Source: Dryocosmus kuriphilus
Lineage: Eukaryota > Arthropoda > Insecta > Hymenoptera > Cynipidae
Length of the DNA stretch: 64,000 bases
Reading direction: 5' to 3'
Assembly: GCA_038277395.1 (NCBI GenBank)
Contig: CM076194.1
Coordinates: forward strand, 177,714,467-177,778,466
Position numbers and translations under genes: made by a program. Below the pieces are notes generated by a model, which was not told the origin of the DNA, did not search any database, and saw only the letters and a list, made by a program, of their open reading frames with translations. Position 1 is the first letter of the stretch; every line of letters starts with the position of its first letter. This document shows positions 11,752 to 23,900 of this stretch, one piece after another.

Positions 11752-14700
11752 GCCTGTCGGATACTGTCTAATTTTACAGACGTTCAGCATTGACACGAAC
11801 CATCATCGACTTTCGATTACTGATTAATTTTGCAGACATTTAGCCTGAAACAGAACCCTTCCACCGAACTGTGGTTTTACAAACATTCAGCTTGGAACAA
11901 AACCTTGCTCCTGAAAGCTATATCTGAGCAACCCGCCGTAATTGAATATTAACTGAATTTCATTTCAGCACGGACGCAAACCATCATCACCTGTCGGTCA
12001 CTGATTAATTTTACAGACACACATTTAGCACAGACACGAACCATCGGCAAATGGCTGGTTTTACCTTCGTCAAATTCCTACATAAACTCCTAGCAGTGAC
12101 GCTTCAAAGACGCTTTGAACTATGAAACCTGTCGATTCATGTTGGCCACTGCCGAGAAGTCGGGAATCGCCGATACAATCTACCTGGAAGCTTCTAGAAA
12201 AATTCTCTATGAAAACTTCCTGCGCAGTACTTTCGAGTCCTCAATGCGTCCCCTGATGTCAAATAAAACTACTATTAGTGCTGTAATCTCATTTTCGGTG
12301 TGATGAAATTAGCCGACTTTATTAGTAAGAATTTCAGTCATTTCTAATTTTTATTTTTTCCCTTAAGTGATATGAATAAGACACAGTCAATAATTAATTT
12401 CCATGCTTGGATTTTCAACATAACTTTTGCTTTTAAAAACTCGTTAAATTATTTACACACACACACGCACACACAGTGAAGTATAGACATTTAACCTGAA
12501 ACAGAATCCTTCCATCAAACTAAAGTTTTTACAAAATTTAGTCTACAGCTCGGCAACCCGCCTTACTTGGTTGAATTCAGACACTTACCACCATCGCCTC
12601 ATTCCTAAATTACTGATTATTGCCTGCAGCTCCGCAAACCTCCTTACTTTTTGAAAATTTCTGTATTGTATCATTTACATCAGTTTGAGGAACTGTTTTG
12701 TAAGAATTAAAATTTTGCCCCTTTTTACGTATCTCTTACAGTTTTCGATATATTTGCAAATTTTGAAATTTTTCTTTGTGTATCATTTAGATCTTTCCGA
12801 AAAACATCCCTTTCTTTAAATACATTTTTGTCATATCTCTCCTACCGTTTTCGAGTATTGCAAGGTTTTAGTTAAATGAATTGAATTTTTAGCATATTAC
12901 TTTGTCGTGTTAAAGAATATTTCAAACTTTCTTACAGTGGATTATAAAATATATGTAGCAGATTTATTTAGTAGATTGATTGTGGTCACTTGAAACAAAA
13001 AAATAATGCCTTCAAATAATTTCAATGATTAATTTAATAAGTGAGGTTAGTGTTATTAAATAATACTTTTATTAGCTGATTTTTAACAGCTTAAAAACTC
13101 GTTTATTATTTCCAACAGTAGAATTAACACATATAATATATATGATTGTAAATTTTATCTCGTGAGTTTATAAAAAAACTGGTAAAATATACCCAGAATG
13201 GTACTAATTATGCAATGTCTTTCTATTACTCTATAATATATGGTTCTTTTAATAAGTTAAATTTAATGTGATTTTTTAAACATTATAGGTACTACTCATC
13301 TTCATTTCTTTTCCCGAACTCATTCCGCTTATTATATTATTATTATTAAAGTGTAAGAGATCTGAGACCTGTAATAATATAATCATGACAATAAAGAAGA
13401 ATGCATTCTGACTCCTCACTTCACACTCCGAGCATCGAGGGACTTTGAAACTCGTCGAGTTCTTGGGAATCCCCATTCAAACCAACACAAGCTCTCAAAT
13501 TTACGTTTTTTGGTGTATCATTTAGATCTGTCTGAAAACATCCCCTTTTCTAAATACATTTTTGTCATACCTTTTAACGTTTTCATGTATTGCAAGGTTT
13601 TATTTAAATGAATTGGTTTTTTAGCATATTATGTATAATACTTTGTTGTGTTAAAGATTACTTCAAAGTTTCTTACAGTGGATTATAAAATTTATGTAGC
13701 TGATTTATTTGGCAGATTGATTGCGATTACTTGAGACAGAAATAATGTCTTCAAATAATTTCAATCGTTAATGAAATAAGAGAGGCTAGCCTTATCAAAT
13801 AATATTTTTTATTAGCTGATTTTTAACAGCTTAGAAGCTCGTTTATTATTTCCAACAGTAGATTTAACACATGTAATATACGTGGTTGTAAATTTTATCT
13901 CGTGAATTTATAAAAAGTGATACAATAGACCCAGAGTGGTACTAAGTATGCAATGTCTTGCTATTACTCTATAATATATAGTTCTTATGATAAGTTAAAT
14001 TCAATGTGATTTTCTAAACATTATAAGTACTACTTATCTTCATTTCTTTTACCGAACTCATTTCGCTTATTATTAAAATGTAAGAGATCTAAGACTTGTA
14101 ATAATATAACCATGACAATAATGAGAAATGAATTCTACCTTAAACATTTCACACTCCGAGCATCGAGGGACTTTGAAACTTTGCGATGAGTAGAAACTTT
14201 CGATATTGTCGAAGTTAACTTTTTCAACGATGGATTTTCAGCTGAATTTCACACACGCTCTAACATCGGGGGACTTTGAACCATTGCGATGGTAGAAACT
14301 TTCGATATTGTTTAAAAACTCATGAAATTAGTTACAAACGCACGCGCTCGCGTATTGAGGTACAGGCATTTTACCTGAAACAGAACCCTTCCACCAAACC
14401 TCCGTTTTTACAATCATTTAGCCTGCAGTGAGGCAACCCGCCTTACTTGACAGAATTCCAACACTTACCTGCATAGCCTGTTGTTAAATGGTTTTAGCAC
14501 GGACACAAATCCACATCACATTGATTAATTTAGCACGGACACGTACCATACATTACCGAACAACGGCAAATAACTCGATTCACATTTATAAGATTTCTAC
14601 ATTACCGATTGATGGTAGCAAACTGTCACAGATTTCTACCTTACGACTGACGGTAACAAACTGACATGTTTCTAATGGATCCAGAAACCCTACCTGACCG

Positions 14701-14919
14701 ACTGATGGTAACAAACTGCCACAGATTTCTGCCTTACAAACGGATAGTAACAAACTGCCATGTTTCTAATGCATCCAGAACCCTACCTTACCGACCGAGG
14801 GTAATACCGACTGTCGATACTTAGCATGGACACACACCACTGAGGGAGTAGTGGCGCCATCTGTCGGCGGAAGCGCGAAGCTTGTCGTGCTACCCCCGTA
14901 TCCTCCTTGCTATACTACT
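11752..14919. repeat. Right terminal inverted arm of the Polinton-like element
   Basis: Reverse-complement partner of 4137-7312, including the duplicated 730-bp units (about 12780-13480 and 13500-14180) and the terminal CGGTAA-type repeats (14560-14800). Immediately inside it, 11520-11752 carries extra copies of the short TTTAGCACAGACACGAACCATCA repeat family that are absent from the left side, so the palindrome is not perfectly symmetrical there. Confidence 0.85.
12115..12303 (+). CDS. Small ORF duplicated in both arms, unknown (right copy)
   Basis: Right-arm counterpart of the frame at 6755-6943: 62 codons, same start MNYETCRFML and same end AVISFSV. It carries Met where the left copy has Ile near residue 48. 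Nothing indicates expression; it may be a fossil of an element gene or of a captured host exon. Confidence 0.25.
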   Translation: MNYETCRFMLATAEKSGIADTIYLEASRKILYENFLRSTFESSMRPLMSNKTTISAVISFSV

Positions 14920-14925
14920 ATGCTA

Positions 14926-15471
14926 AAAAATTTAATGAGAATTTTTAGAAATCCTTGTGTCTGTTTTGAGATACTAGGAGCGAAAGTAAATTGTAAACGA
15001 ATGATCTTCAACCGTCTTCAAATTGTCGTGTTCATAAAAAGGTGTGACACATACACACACGGAAAAATTTGATCGTATAGTTCCGACTGATTACAGATTT
15101 TATCGCCCGTATATTGCATTATTGAGGTTCGCAACCTACATTTGGTTAATAGACTACCGAAGACCTTTGAAACCATGTATTTTTTTATTAGCCAACTCTG
15201 AAGAGCAGTGGTCACGTACATAATAGTACACCTTCTTTTCGCATATAGGCTGCAAAAATGATATTTTTGAGTAAGAAAGTAATGAAGACCGCGGAGACAT
15301 ATAATACTTTTTCAATCATAATTTAAAACTTTAGCGAAAAAATATAATCGAAAGTCTCAATCACAGCGAATTCATCATCTGTCCTTGATCAGTACATGGT
15401 TTTTTCTGCTGCATTGCCGTAGGAATCTTAGGTTCGTGTTACAATCTGTAATTCACTTTTGTTAATACCTA
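14926..15471. other. Intergenic DNA, nothing recognised
   Basis: Spacer between the Polinton-like element and the next MITE. The frames here (14851-15072 plus, 15018-15221 minus) have no recognisable content, and the first starts inside the TIR. Confidence 0.5.
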
Positions 15472-16415
15472 CACGGAGAGAAGAGCAATGGTTGGTTCAA
15501 CTATTCGAACATTGTTGCGAGCGATACTGTTAAGCAGTCTATGATTATAGGTGGCCGAACCTATAAAATGGCTGAGTCAAGTAATGGAATGGTTGTTCTG
15601 ACCATAGGAGCTGATTGAAGGCGATATGGTTGGGTCAACCATAGCTGTGGCATAGCTGTGGTTGTCCCACACACAAGATATTGCTCCGTTTCCGCGATGG
15701 TCCACTAAATCATAGAATATTTCTGGATCAACAGTAGCAGTTTAGTGCCGCGTCTCTACTCGTCCCCATCCGCCATCATTCCTTTACACAGAGGTATGAT
15801 GCAGCGTCAGTGCTTCAGTGCGTTTCCATGATTCCGTGAGTGTGGGTGTTTTTCGAAGTAGTTTTGCGTGACACAACATTTTTGCAGTGGGATGTTGTAC
15901 AAGTGACACATAGATGATTTTTGATGAAAACTTACACTTATCTTACCTTGAAATTCTCCAAAATACTTTTGGAAGCTAATTTTCACCAGAAATGCCTCTA
16001 ATTCGAATAATGCACTCATGTGTCACTTGTGTTGTATTTTATTTTAGAAATGTTTTGTCGCGCAAGGTTGCTTTGGGGGGCATTCGCGCTCACGGAATCA
16101 CGGAAACGCATTCCACGTCATACACTGTAAAAAATACAAATGTATTTTAGGTATTATAATTGTGAAATCATCGAACTCGGTGCAGCCATTTGACATGAGG
16201 TTAGCTGTGTCATCCATTGATATGGTCCGCACAAACAGTCACCCCAACTTTTTCTATGGTCAGACCAACCATTTCACTTTACTAGCGCACCTAAACACAT
16301 CTATCATTACACAATGGTTCTAGGAACCATATGTATTGGTGCCACATGTTTTTCAATATACTATGGTTGACCCAAACATATCTAGGGTTGTTTCAACTAC
16401 AGTGTTCTTTCCGTG
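15472..16415. mobile_element. Non-autonomous DNA element with CACGG... TIRs and TA duplication
   Basis: The left end begins CACGGAGAGAAGAGCAATGG and the right end, read inverted, begins CACGGAAAGAACACTGTAG. TA flanks both (15470-15471 and 16416-16417). Subterminal ATGGTT/AACCAT words recur throughout. No transposase frame is present. A TA duplication would fit Tc1/mariner-type elements, but the TIR is not one I can assign. The centre (15815-16115) is itself a second inverted repeat. Confidence 0.6.
15815..16115. repeat. Inverted repeat nested in the 15472-16415 element
   Basis: Left arm about 15816-15915 (GTGCGTTTCCATGATTCCGT through TTGTACAAGTGACACAT) pairs imperfectly with right arm about 16018-16113 (ATGTGTCACTTGTGTTGTA through ACGGAATCACGGAAACGCAT), leaving a loop of about 100 bp. 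It is either a separate nested foldback or the core of the host element. Confidence 0.65.
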
Positions 16416-16439
16416 TAGCCGCAGTTGAAATAGCTATGT

Positions 16440-16625
16440 GGAAAAAATCCCTAAGAAAATCCTTGTGCTATTTTCAGACGAAGAAAACACAGGGAAATCC
16501 GCGAGTCAGTCAAATAATCCTCGCGAATTTCTTCACAGAATTTGTAAATCCTGGCGGATTTCTTCGTGTTTTCCTCTTCTGAAAATAACGCGAGGATTTC
16601 CTGGATGATTTTTTCAATAGGGAGA
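16440..16625. repeat. Imperfect palindrome (hairpin MITE-like)
   Basis: The segment beginning GGAAAAAATCCCTAAGAAAA is the imperfect reverse complement of the segment ending ATGATTTTTTCAATAG, giving a hairpin of about 185 bp with almost no loop. It lies 25 bp from the previous element. No target duplication is clear. Confidence 0.65.
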
Positions 16626-16639
16626 GTATATCGCAAACA

Positions 16640-18018
16640 GTAGCAGCGTAAAGAGACACCCGCAGCGCATTTTGTTTAGTTCCAGACACTTTCTAAACTC
16701 TTTACGCATTGGGAAATATATAATTGTCACGTCACCATGCATGAATCCCCATATTAAAATCAATTTTGCATGTGATATGTGACTTATTTCTCATTTCTTG
16801 CTAAATAAGTGGAACTAAGCTTTTTATTCAGTTTTCAACTGTATTTAGTGTACAAATTCGCGAGATACTGACAATCGACTTCACTTCATGATAAAATGAT
16901 AGCTATATATTACCGTACATGTATATTATTAGGAAGAAATATTAATATTAATACTTATATACGCCTAAAAAGGTTACAATGAAATATATGAAAAATTGTG
17001 GTATAATTTTAGTGTATTATTTAACAAGGGAGAGAAGAGACCGATTTCGACGTTCGCTCAGACAGAACCACACGAGTGAAATCGCCTCTTTCCCATGAGT
17101 CAAACGATATTCTTTATAACGCCGGTATAAGAGACGTGCGATTTTTTTATGCCTGTACAGCATTCGCAGATTTTAGAACATTGTAAGAAACGAACCGTGT
17201 CGCAATACGCAATTTGCGGTTCAAAATTCTTGCTCTAGGGAAGAAATATAGTGTCCGCCAAGGAAGTGAAAGCTTCGAATCGCGAACTGTGCATTGTTAC
17301 GGCTTTCTTTCATTGCTTTGAAATCGGCTATTTTTGTACCCACTTTATAGGCATGGAAAATCGCATTTTGTCGTACAGGTGCAGACTGTAGCACACGATA
17401 TTTTTTGCAACACATGTCTGAAATAAGTAGATTTTTCAATTTTTGTGAAGCGAACCGGAGATTTCGGTTCTTCGACCAGAGAAAAGAACAGGGAAAACCA
17501 TTCACAAAAAAAGAACAAATGTTCGGAACGTGTTGCCCTCTAGCAGAGAATGTTGTCAATTACCACGCACGGCCATGTTACGAGCTTTGTCCCACATACG
17601 GGGGGTTTTCCTCTGCTTTTTTCTGGTACTGGACATCTTTGCATGGAGCAACTTTGCACGAGCCCAACTGTGCACGTCGAACGTGCACAGAAGGTATCCT
17701 CACAACTGTTCACGTTGAATAGAAAATTTGCACAAATAGTAGCCTCCAAACTGTACAAGGACAAAGATGGTACACTCCCAATTGTGTACGTTGAAGTCTA
17801 GAACCTCAAATATAGTACCTTCCCAACTGTACCCGTCTCCTCAAAACGTTTAAGTGTCGAGATTATAGCGGGAAAAAATTAACTTTTAGAAGATTCCAAT
17901 AAATATTAGGTGACAACTTCTGCAATCCCGGCATGTTTATATAATTCAACTTTTTTATATACGGCATGTTCGTTAATCATTATTTGGTGTTTGCTGTCCC
18001 AGTCTCATACTTAGAGAG
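16640..18018. other. Intergenic DNA with degenerate AACTGTGCACGTT-like repeats
   Basis: No recognisable gene. At 17645-17835 a loose repeat of about 40 bp recurs with variants of CCAACTGTGCACGT and CACAACTGTTCACGTTGAA. These make several overlapping frames open by chance. The rest is AT-rich and featureless. Confidence 0.5.
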
Positions 18019-18026
18019 ACAATAAA

Positions 18027-18643
18027 GGGTAAAAGCTACCAGGGGGTTCGTATCCAGGCTCTCGACCCTCACGCTGGGGGTCCTATTGTACGCTGGGTGC
18101 GAATCCGGCTCGAGCTCGAAGAGTACAGTCTTCCTCAAGAGACTCAAGCGTCTGTTTTTCTCGAAAACTGTACGTGCAATGCATTGCCTTTTTCCACCTA
18201 AGGAGAGTAACGCTGTTATGAGACTCAGATTACTAAAACATTGTTGGAAAGGGGGTTGGAAAGAGGGTTAGAAAGGGGGTCGGAGGGAGGGTTGGAAAGG
18301 GGGTTGGAAAGGTTGGTTCAGAAAAAACAAGTTTTTAAATTTTTTACAGAATTTGTATCTTTAAATCGTGAAATATTTTGCAAATATTCTCCGATTTTCA
18401 TCAACACTTTCTTGATTTCTTGTAATTATATAAGGAACTTAATTCAGCTAGTTAAAATTTGCTCGGTGAATGTTTTAGTAATCTGAGTCTCTTACTCTCC
18501 TTAGATGGAAAAAGACAGACTCTTGAGTCTCTTGAGGAAGACTGTACTCTTCGAGGTCGAGCGAAGTTCCTCCTCAACGCACAATAGACCCGCCAAAGTG
18601 AGGGTCTAGAGGCGAAATACGAACCCCTTGGTAGCTTCTACCC
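18027..18643. mobile_element. 617-bp non-autonomous DNA element with 8-bp target duplication
   Basis: TIRs of roughly 200 bp: the left starts GGGTAAAAGCTACCAGGGGG and the right, inverted, GGGTAGAAGCTACCAAGGGG. ACAATAAA flanks both sides (18019-18026 and 18644-18651), an 8-bp duplication. That size fits hAT, P or Merlin superfamilies; the GGG start would suit Merlin, but this is inference. No transposase is present. The left arm includes TCTTCCTCAAGAGACTCAAG and the right its near-perfect inverse. Confidence 0.8.
18246..18318. repeat. Purine-rich GGGGGTTGGAAA minisatellite
   Basis: About six copies of a 12-bp unit GGGTTGGAAAGG (variants with AGAGGG and GGAGGG) lie in the loop of the 18027-18643 element. 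The G-run density could support G-quadruplex formation on the plus strand. Confidence 0.8.
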
Positions 18644-18651
18644 ACAATAAA

Positions 18652-19433
18652 TTGTTCAATTAAAGAAAAAAAGGAAATGTTTTGCGAGACAGCGCAAAAA
18701 GATCAAATTTGGGAAAAGTAAAAGCATACACTTGATTGATATCGTTAGTCCGCTCCATTTTAACGTTAGTTTGTTCTTTCAAAAAATCATTACCAGCAAA
18801 AACAAATATTAAACAATTCACAAGAAATATAAAAATTACGTCTTAATAATTCACATTTTACTCTGAAAGTATGTAATAACGGTTCAAATTGTAAAATTAG
18901 GCCGCCTTAATTTCATTCGAAAACCTCTACTATAAAGAGTTGTAGATTTTACAAATTTTAATTAGTCTTCAATTATTTGAAGGTTTTTAATATTTGTGAA
19001 GATTGATTTAATTTTAAAAAAGCATTAAATTTCTTTACTAGGCACGTTCAAGGATCGCCAGTTGGTCCGAACTTGGTAATTGTTGCTTGCCTATTTAAAA
19101 AAAAACAGATAGCGACATCAAACATAATTTGAAATTACCGCGAGGGACGCTATAATTTTTTTTTCTATCTCTTATAGAGAGACAATTTTACCCGAAGCGC
19201 ATAATCACATATTGACTCAGAATTGAATATAATTTGAAGTCTTTGCGATTTATGAAGTTTCCGTGCTAAATAAATGCGATTTGTCATCGCATAAAAACGC
19301 ATAATTTATTTTCGTCGCATAATAACGCTTAATTTCGAATTTTGCACTAAAATTTTATTTTTAATTAAAAAATTCTAACGTATTTTATTCTACTTTATTA
19401 CATCATATACATACGCGTTTATATATACAATAT
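18652..19433. other. AT-rich intergenic DNA, nothing recognised
   Basis: No gene or complete repeat seen. A short series of CGCATAA words at 19270-19335 (ATCGCATAAAAACGCATAAT) resembles a stretch near 21995-22040, perhaps flanks of one older repeat now split by the solo LTR. Confidence 0.4.
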
Positions 19434-20362
19434 ATATTGTGACTTTCTGAGTCTTTATTTATTTATAAATAAATAATTATATGTGAAGGGTTACACGTGA
19501 GTAAAATACGAGATTTTCCATATGTATACAATCCATTTATTCAGAAATCCCTAAATATCCTGTTTACATGTCACTCAGCTACCTGTCTATTACTTATCTC
19601 GCAATTCTTATTTCCTTCGTGGTAGAAGGCCCAATCAGGTCTAAGATTATCTTACTATTTCTAAAGGCTTACAATGCGATGCTTATTAGTTCTTATAAAT
19701 TTATAATAAGGATATTAAGTAAAGTGATTATGAGGGCTTTTGTGCCTCTTTATTTAGATAAACAATATAATAGGATTATTTATCGTAGGACCCGTGCTAT
19801 CTTAATTCTAATTTTCTTGTTATAGCCTGCGCTTCAGGTGCCTAGAGTCTCAGCTTTGTCTTGCTGCTCCTAGCAGGTGTCTCCGTGCCCTTATACAAAT
19901 TGTTCCTGATTTATTGTGGCTAGAGGATCATCCTACTAACCCAGATCTAGTCTAAGGTAAAACCTTTTCAAATTGAAATAGCTTTGGTGATGACCGTTCA
20001 CCATTAAAAGGGTTCTCCCCACAATATTCTACAATACACGAAATAGTTAGTTCGCCAAAGGAAATTTAATGAGGGAGGCTCGTTGCTTTCCTCTTTTCTT
20101 TATTTAAATTTGTAAAGGTTTGCCCTGAATCCTTACAAAAATAACAAATTTTCTATACTTTTATTTTTAAATTTAACTCAAGATCCGATGCGTGATATTT
20201 TGTACCAATTATCATAATTTTTCATAAGTAAGGTCCCGAATATATAATTTGTCAATCAAGATCTCTTATTTTAATATCGTCTCTCGAGACCGCGCGTTAA
20301 CACTATTTTCGTTGAAAATCGTTCTTACAGATTTGTCCCTTTTGGAAGTCACTTTATATATT

Positions 20363-20395
20363 CACTTCTCTCTCTCTCTCTCTCTCTCTCTCTGG
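20363..20395. repeat. CT dinucleotide microsatellite
   Basis: A near-pure (CT)n run of about 30 bp in the U3-side half of the solo LTR. Confidence 0.9.
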
Positions 20396-20465
20396 AAAAA
20401 AGAAGATACTCAACACAGCTTACAAAAAAATACGAGGGTGTTGAAATAAAGAGAAAAATAATCTT

Positions 20466-20712
20466 TTAATTCCCTGGTCGACAAGAGGCAAGGATAAATC
20501 CTTGTTCTTCTCGGGAGAGTTAAAAGAAGAAAAAATGAACTCAGAAAAACGACTTCTAATTCCCTTATGGACAAGAGGGAGGGATGAATCCCAGCTCTTC
20601 TCAAGAGGACTCGAAGAAGATAAAAAAAAGAAAAAAGACTTCGAATTCCCTTTTTGACAAGGGGGTGGGATGAATCCCAGCCCTTCTCAAGAGAACTCGA
20701 AGCAGAAGGTAT
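20466..20712. repeat. Three-copy tandem repeat, about 90-bp unit
   Basis: Units start near 20468, 20559 and 20645 (AATTCCCT...GACAAG, then GGATGAATCC and TCTTCTC.AGAG), followed by A-rich spacers. The repeat keeps a long minus frame open (20410-20811), which I do not regard as a gene. Confidence 0.8.
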
Positions 20713-20966
20713 TACCGGATTTTCAGAGGACCTCGTGGTCCTGCTGCTGGTTGATATTTCCCTTTTTCGTCTTCGTTCTCGCTTTTTATACCCTTCTCCT
20801 CCTATACACACTCACTGCGTCACAATTTAGAGAGCGCGGGCGGGGTTGACAACACTTGCGCGTGGGTGGGAATCCTGTACGTTGAGTTCTCCGCGGATCT
20901 TTTACTTGCGTGTAAGGATTTTGCCTATGCACAGATCACTTTCACGTAATTCGTATGTCACAATAT

Positions 20967-23900
20967 ATTTATATATATATATATATTAGGGATGTTCATT
21001 TTTCATAGCTAAAAAAATTATTTCTTGAAATCAAAAGGCCCTATAGCTTAATTTGTTCACTTTTATACAAAACTGTTCTGTACGAGATTTGAATCCAATC
21101 CGATAAGATTTAGAGGCTGCTCACTGCTCATCGACATTATATCAAATAACTACAAGTCAGATACATTAAAGTGATATATTTGCATGAATAAATGTTTTTT
21201 ACAATCGCAGTAAAGGAATGTTGTTTCTGTGATAACTCAACTTTCTTAATGTGTGTTTTAATAAATAAAATAAATAGTGACTTAGCAATTAAAAATAAAA
21301 AAATATACCAGTTTACTGGGTTCTTTTTAACAACAAGATTATTTTACAACATAAATAGAAAGCTACATCTATTTTAAGAAAGACATAAATATTGATTGAG
21401 CACCTCCTAAATATTATCTGATTGGAATTTTTTTTGTTTGAAAAATTTCTTCAAGATAATGGAACATTTTAGGATACAGTGTTATTTAAAAGTCAAGAAC
21501 ATTTATATATATACATATATATATAACATAATATAATATACCATATAATATAAAATATAATATAACATAATATTTTTTATCTCTGTCGTTCAGACATTTT
21601 TATTTAGGCCGTGCCTACTTTGACCATAATTCGGTGAGCATAGAAAAAAATATTTTCGATGAGCCTAGGGAAACTGGAAAAGGCGGCTAGGTTCACCGAA
21701 ATTCGGTAAGCGTAGCACAAATATTTTCAGTGAACCTATACACTTCGTTTTATTTAAGTAGATATGTAAGTCCATTTCATATTTATAAAATATGATTTTG
21801 TATAACTGTTCATATATTTTTCAAAATAAATATTTTAACACCAGAGCTAAAAAATTGTTCTTTTCTGTTATATAAACTTCAAATTTTAATAATACCCACA
21901 TTCACGACAAAAAGAAGTAATATTTATGCCTGCATTGATTATTTTCAGCTCATAGTTCTGATTTTTTCATTGAATATTTTCGTATAAGCCATAGATTTTC
22001 GTCGCATAATCTCGCATCATAATCCATTTTTTTATCGCATAGTTTTCAAGATTTTCAACAGCAGAAAAAAATTGTCCCTACCGTTGATAATTAGCTTCGA
22101 GGGATTTTAGGGATTTTTCCCCATCTTTGGTCGGTACAACTGATTCTTTGACCAACTCAATGCACTCTCGGACGATGTTCGTACATACTTCAGAAACTAT
22201 CCTTGCAGTGGCACCTATCCGAAATAACATCGTGGGATGCTAGAAAAATTTGGGGAACTGTCGCATTCGAAAATGTCTTCCCGGAATAAGTTATTCCAGG
22301 ACATCCCAACCCAAGGGACCAGGCATCCCTGGAAAATACTTCACAAAGGCAATGCGATCACCGAAATCCAAGAAAGAAAGCTGATAGCTACCTTCCGGCT
22401 CTACTGGACATCTCTGATCAATTTCATCATTTAGAAACAAGTCTTTCCAGGAAATCACTCCTTTGTTTAAAAAAAATATTCCCGAAACCACATCTCTCAC
22501 TTTTCATCCCTTTCCTTTTCCGTACCTGTTTGATAAGTTTGGAGGTGATTTCCTAGCAGATTAGTCTGATAGTGCTTCAAAGTTTACACGTACTTCTAAA
22601 GCATAAAACGTATTTTTTAAGCCAAAAAAAATATCCTGGAACAACCGACGCGCAGGAGGGTGGAGCAGATTGCAACTTAGGAGTTGACCAATTTTTTATC
22701 AGACCAACCAATAAGTGTTGCCTGAGTCAGCTTAAAATTTTGTTCATCTATGCCCTGAAGTTCATTTCGCCCTGAACGTGTTACCGAAAAGATAAGGAGG
22801 AGGAGGCATTTTCATGTTTTGAAAAATATATGATTTCCTACCGATCGAGTGGACGGCATCCTTTGAAGATTAGTGCTGATCAAGAAAAAATGAAAAATTT
22901 TATAAATATTATTGAATTGAACTTGAATAGGCTGTATTAGGTTCTTCATATTGTAAGGAGAAAACTAAAAAGAAGGCAGTAAAGAATCGAATAATATCGT
23001 CAATCCTAGTTTTAATGATTTCAAATTGAAAAGATTTTTAAAGATTTCCTTTATTACTGCAAATATTAGCCGATTTTCTCCAACTTTTTTTGATTTATTT
23101 CTACTGTACTCAAACATCGCCTCATTTACGACAGCCTACGCAAACCAGACGAAAATTCGAATTTATGGTATTCGTTCTCCCGGCGAACAGAGTTATAGTT
23201 TAATGATTGAGAAAATTTGTCGATCTCCTTGAGTACAGGATGGAAAAATCCTACATAACATCCCTCAAGACAAACTAACAGATCGGGTGGTTTCTATGGG
23301 TTATTAAAATACCATCCACTAATACATTTCTGTGTTCATAAAATAAGTTGGGCGATGATTTTCAACATTTTTTTTATTTTCCTGAGTACAGAATGAAAGG
23401 AAGTTCTTAATACCCATACAGCCCATTATTAGCAACAGTTATAAAAACAGGATCAACGACCGGCCTTTGAACAACCCTACTAAACAGAATTTAGGGTCTC
23501 TTAAATTTCATTAAAAGGATTGATGTCGATATCTGTTTATTAATAATTTACTGATATTTTTTATTTAAATAGGCTATTCTTAACATTTTTGGCCTATAGA
23601 AACTTCCTTACATTCAAAAATTACCTACACTGTTAAAAATTTTTGCAGTAAATTTAAGTGAAGCCTGAAACCCATTACAGTGACAAATGTACCTTAAACT
23701 TCTGAAACTTTAGTATTGAAGCTTAAATTTAAAAGTATTAAAAATAGTTCATTTGTTCTAAGATGTAGGACGCAAAGAAGTTGAAAAATGAGGACACAGT
23801 TAATTGAATTAAAATTTTTTTTTATTCCACGAAAATCTTTAGTAAAGGGCGAAAGATTTATCCACTTCATGGAAGGAAACCCAGAGAACGATAGTGAGAA

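Larger units (their letters stand above)
4137..14919. mobile_element. Giant-TIR DNA element, probable Polinton/Maverick derivative
   Basis: The ends are exact inverted copies beginning AGTAGTATAGCAAGG, and the direct 6-mer ATGCTA lies immediately outside each end (4131-4136 and 14920-14925). AG...CT termini with a 6-bp target duplication are the published hallmarks of Polinton/Maverick elements. The inverted arms run about 4137-7312 and 11752-14919, roughly 3.17 kb each, far longer than the usual few hundred to about 1,000 bp. The 4.4 kb centre holds a decayed retroviral-type integrase C-terminus (7776-8030) and a decayed short conserved ORF (8691-8850), but no polymerase, capsid, protease or ATPase that I can see. 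It is therefore non-autonomous. Other families with 6-bp duplications (Dada, IS3EU) are less likely given the integrase relic. Confidence 0.7.
19438..20962 (-). mobile_element. Solo LTR (about 1.5 kb) inserted in a TA tract
   Basis: The plus strand starts TGTGACTTTCTGAG and ends CGTATGTCACA, flanked by ATAT on both sides (19434-19437 and 20963-20966). Read on the minus strand it contains TCTGAATAAATGG about 100 bp before the GTCACA end, matching the layout of the Gypsy LTR at 48489-55766 (GAATAAAACG before GGTCACA). I therefore place it on the minus strand. It carries a CT microsatellite and a three-copy tandem repeat in U3. No internal region remains. Confidence 0.65.

Noticed and set aside
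4137..14919. Foldback or Mutator-like element instead of Polinton
   Set aside because: Those make about 9-bp duplications; here a 6-bp duplication, AG...CT ends and an integrase relic fit Polinton better.
20410..20811. 133-codon minus frame
   Set aside because: Kept open by the three-copy tandem repeat and CT-rich DNA; no family resemblance.
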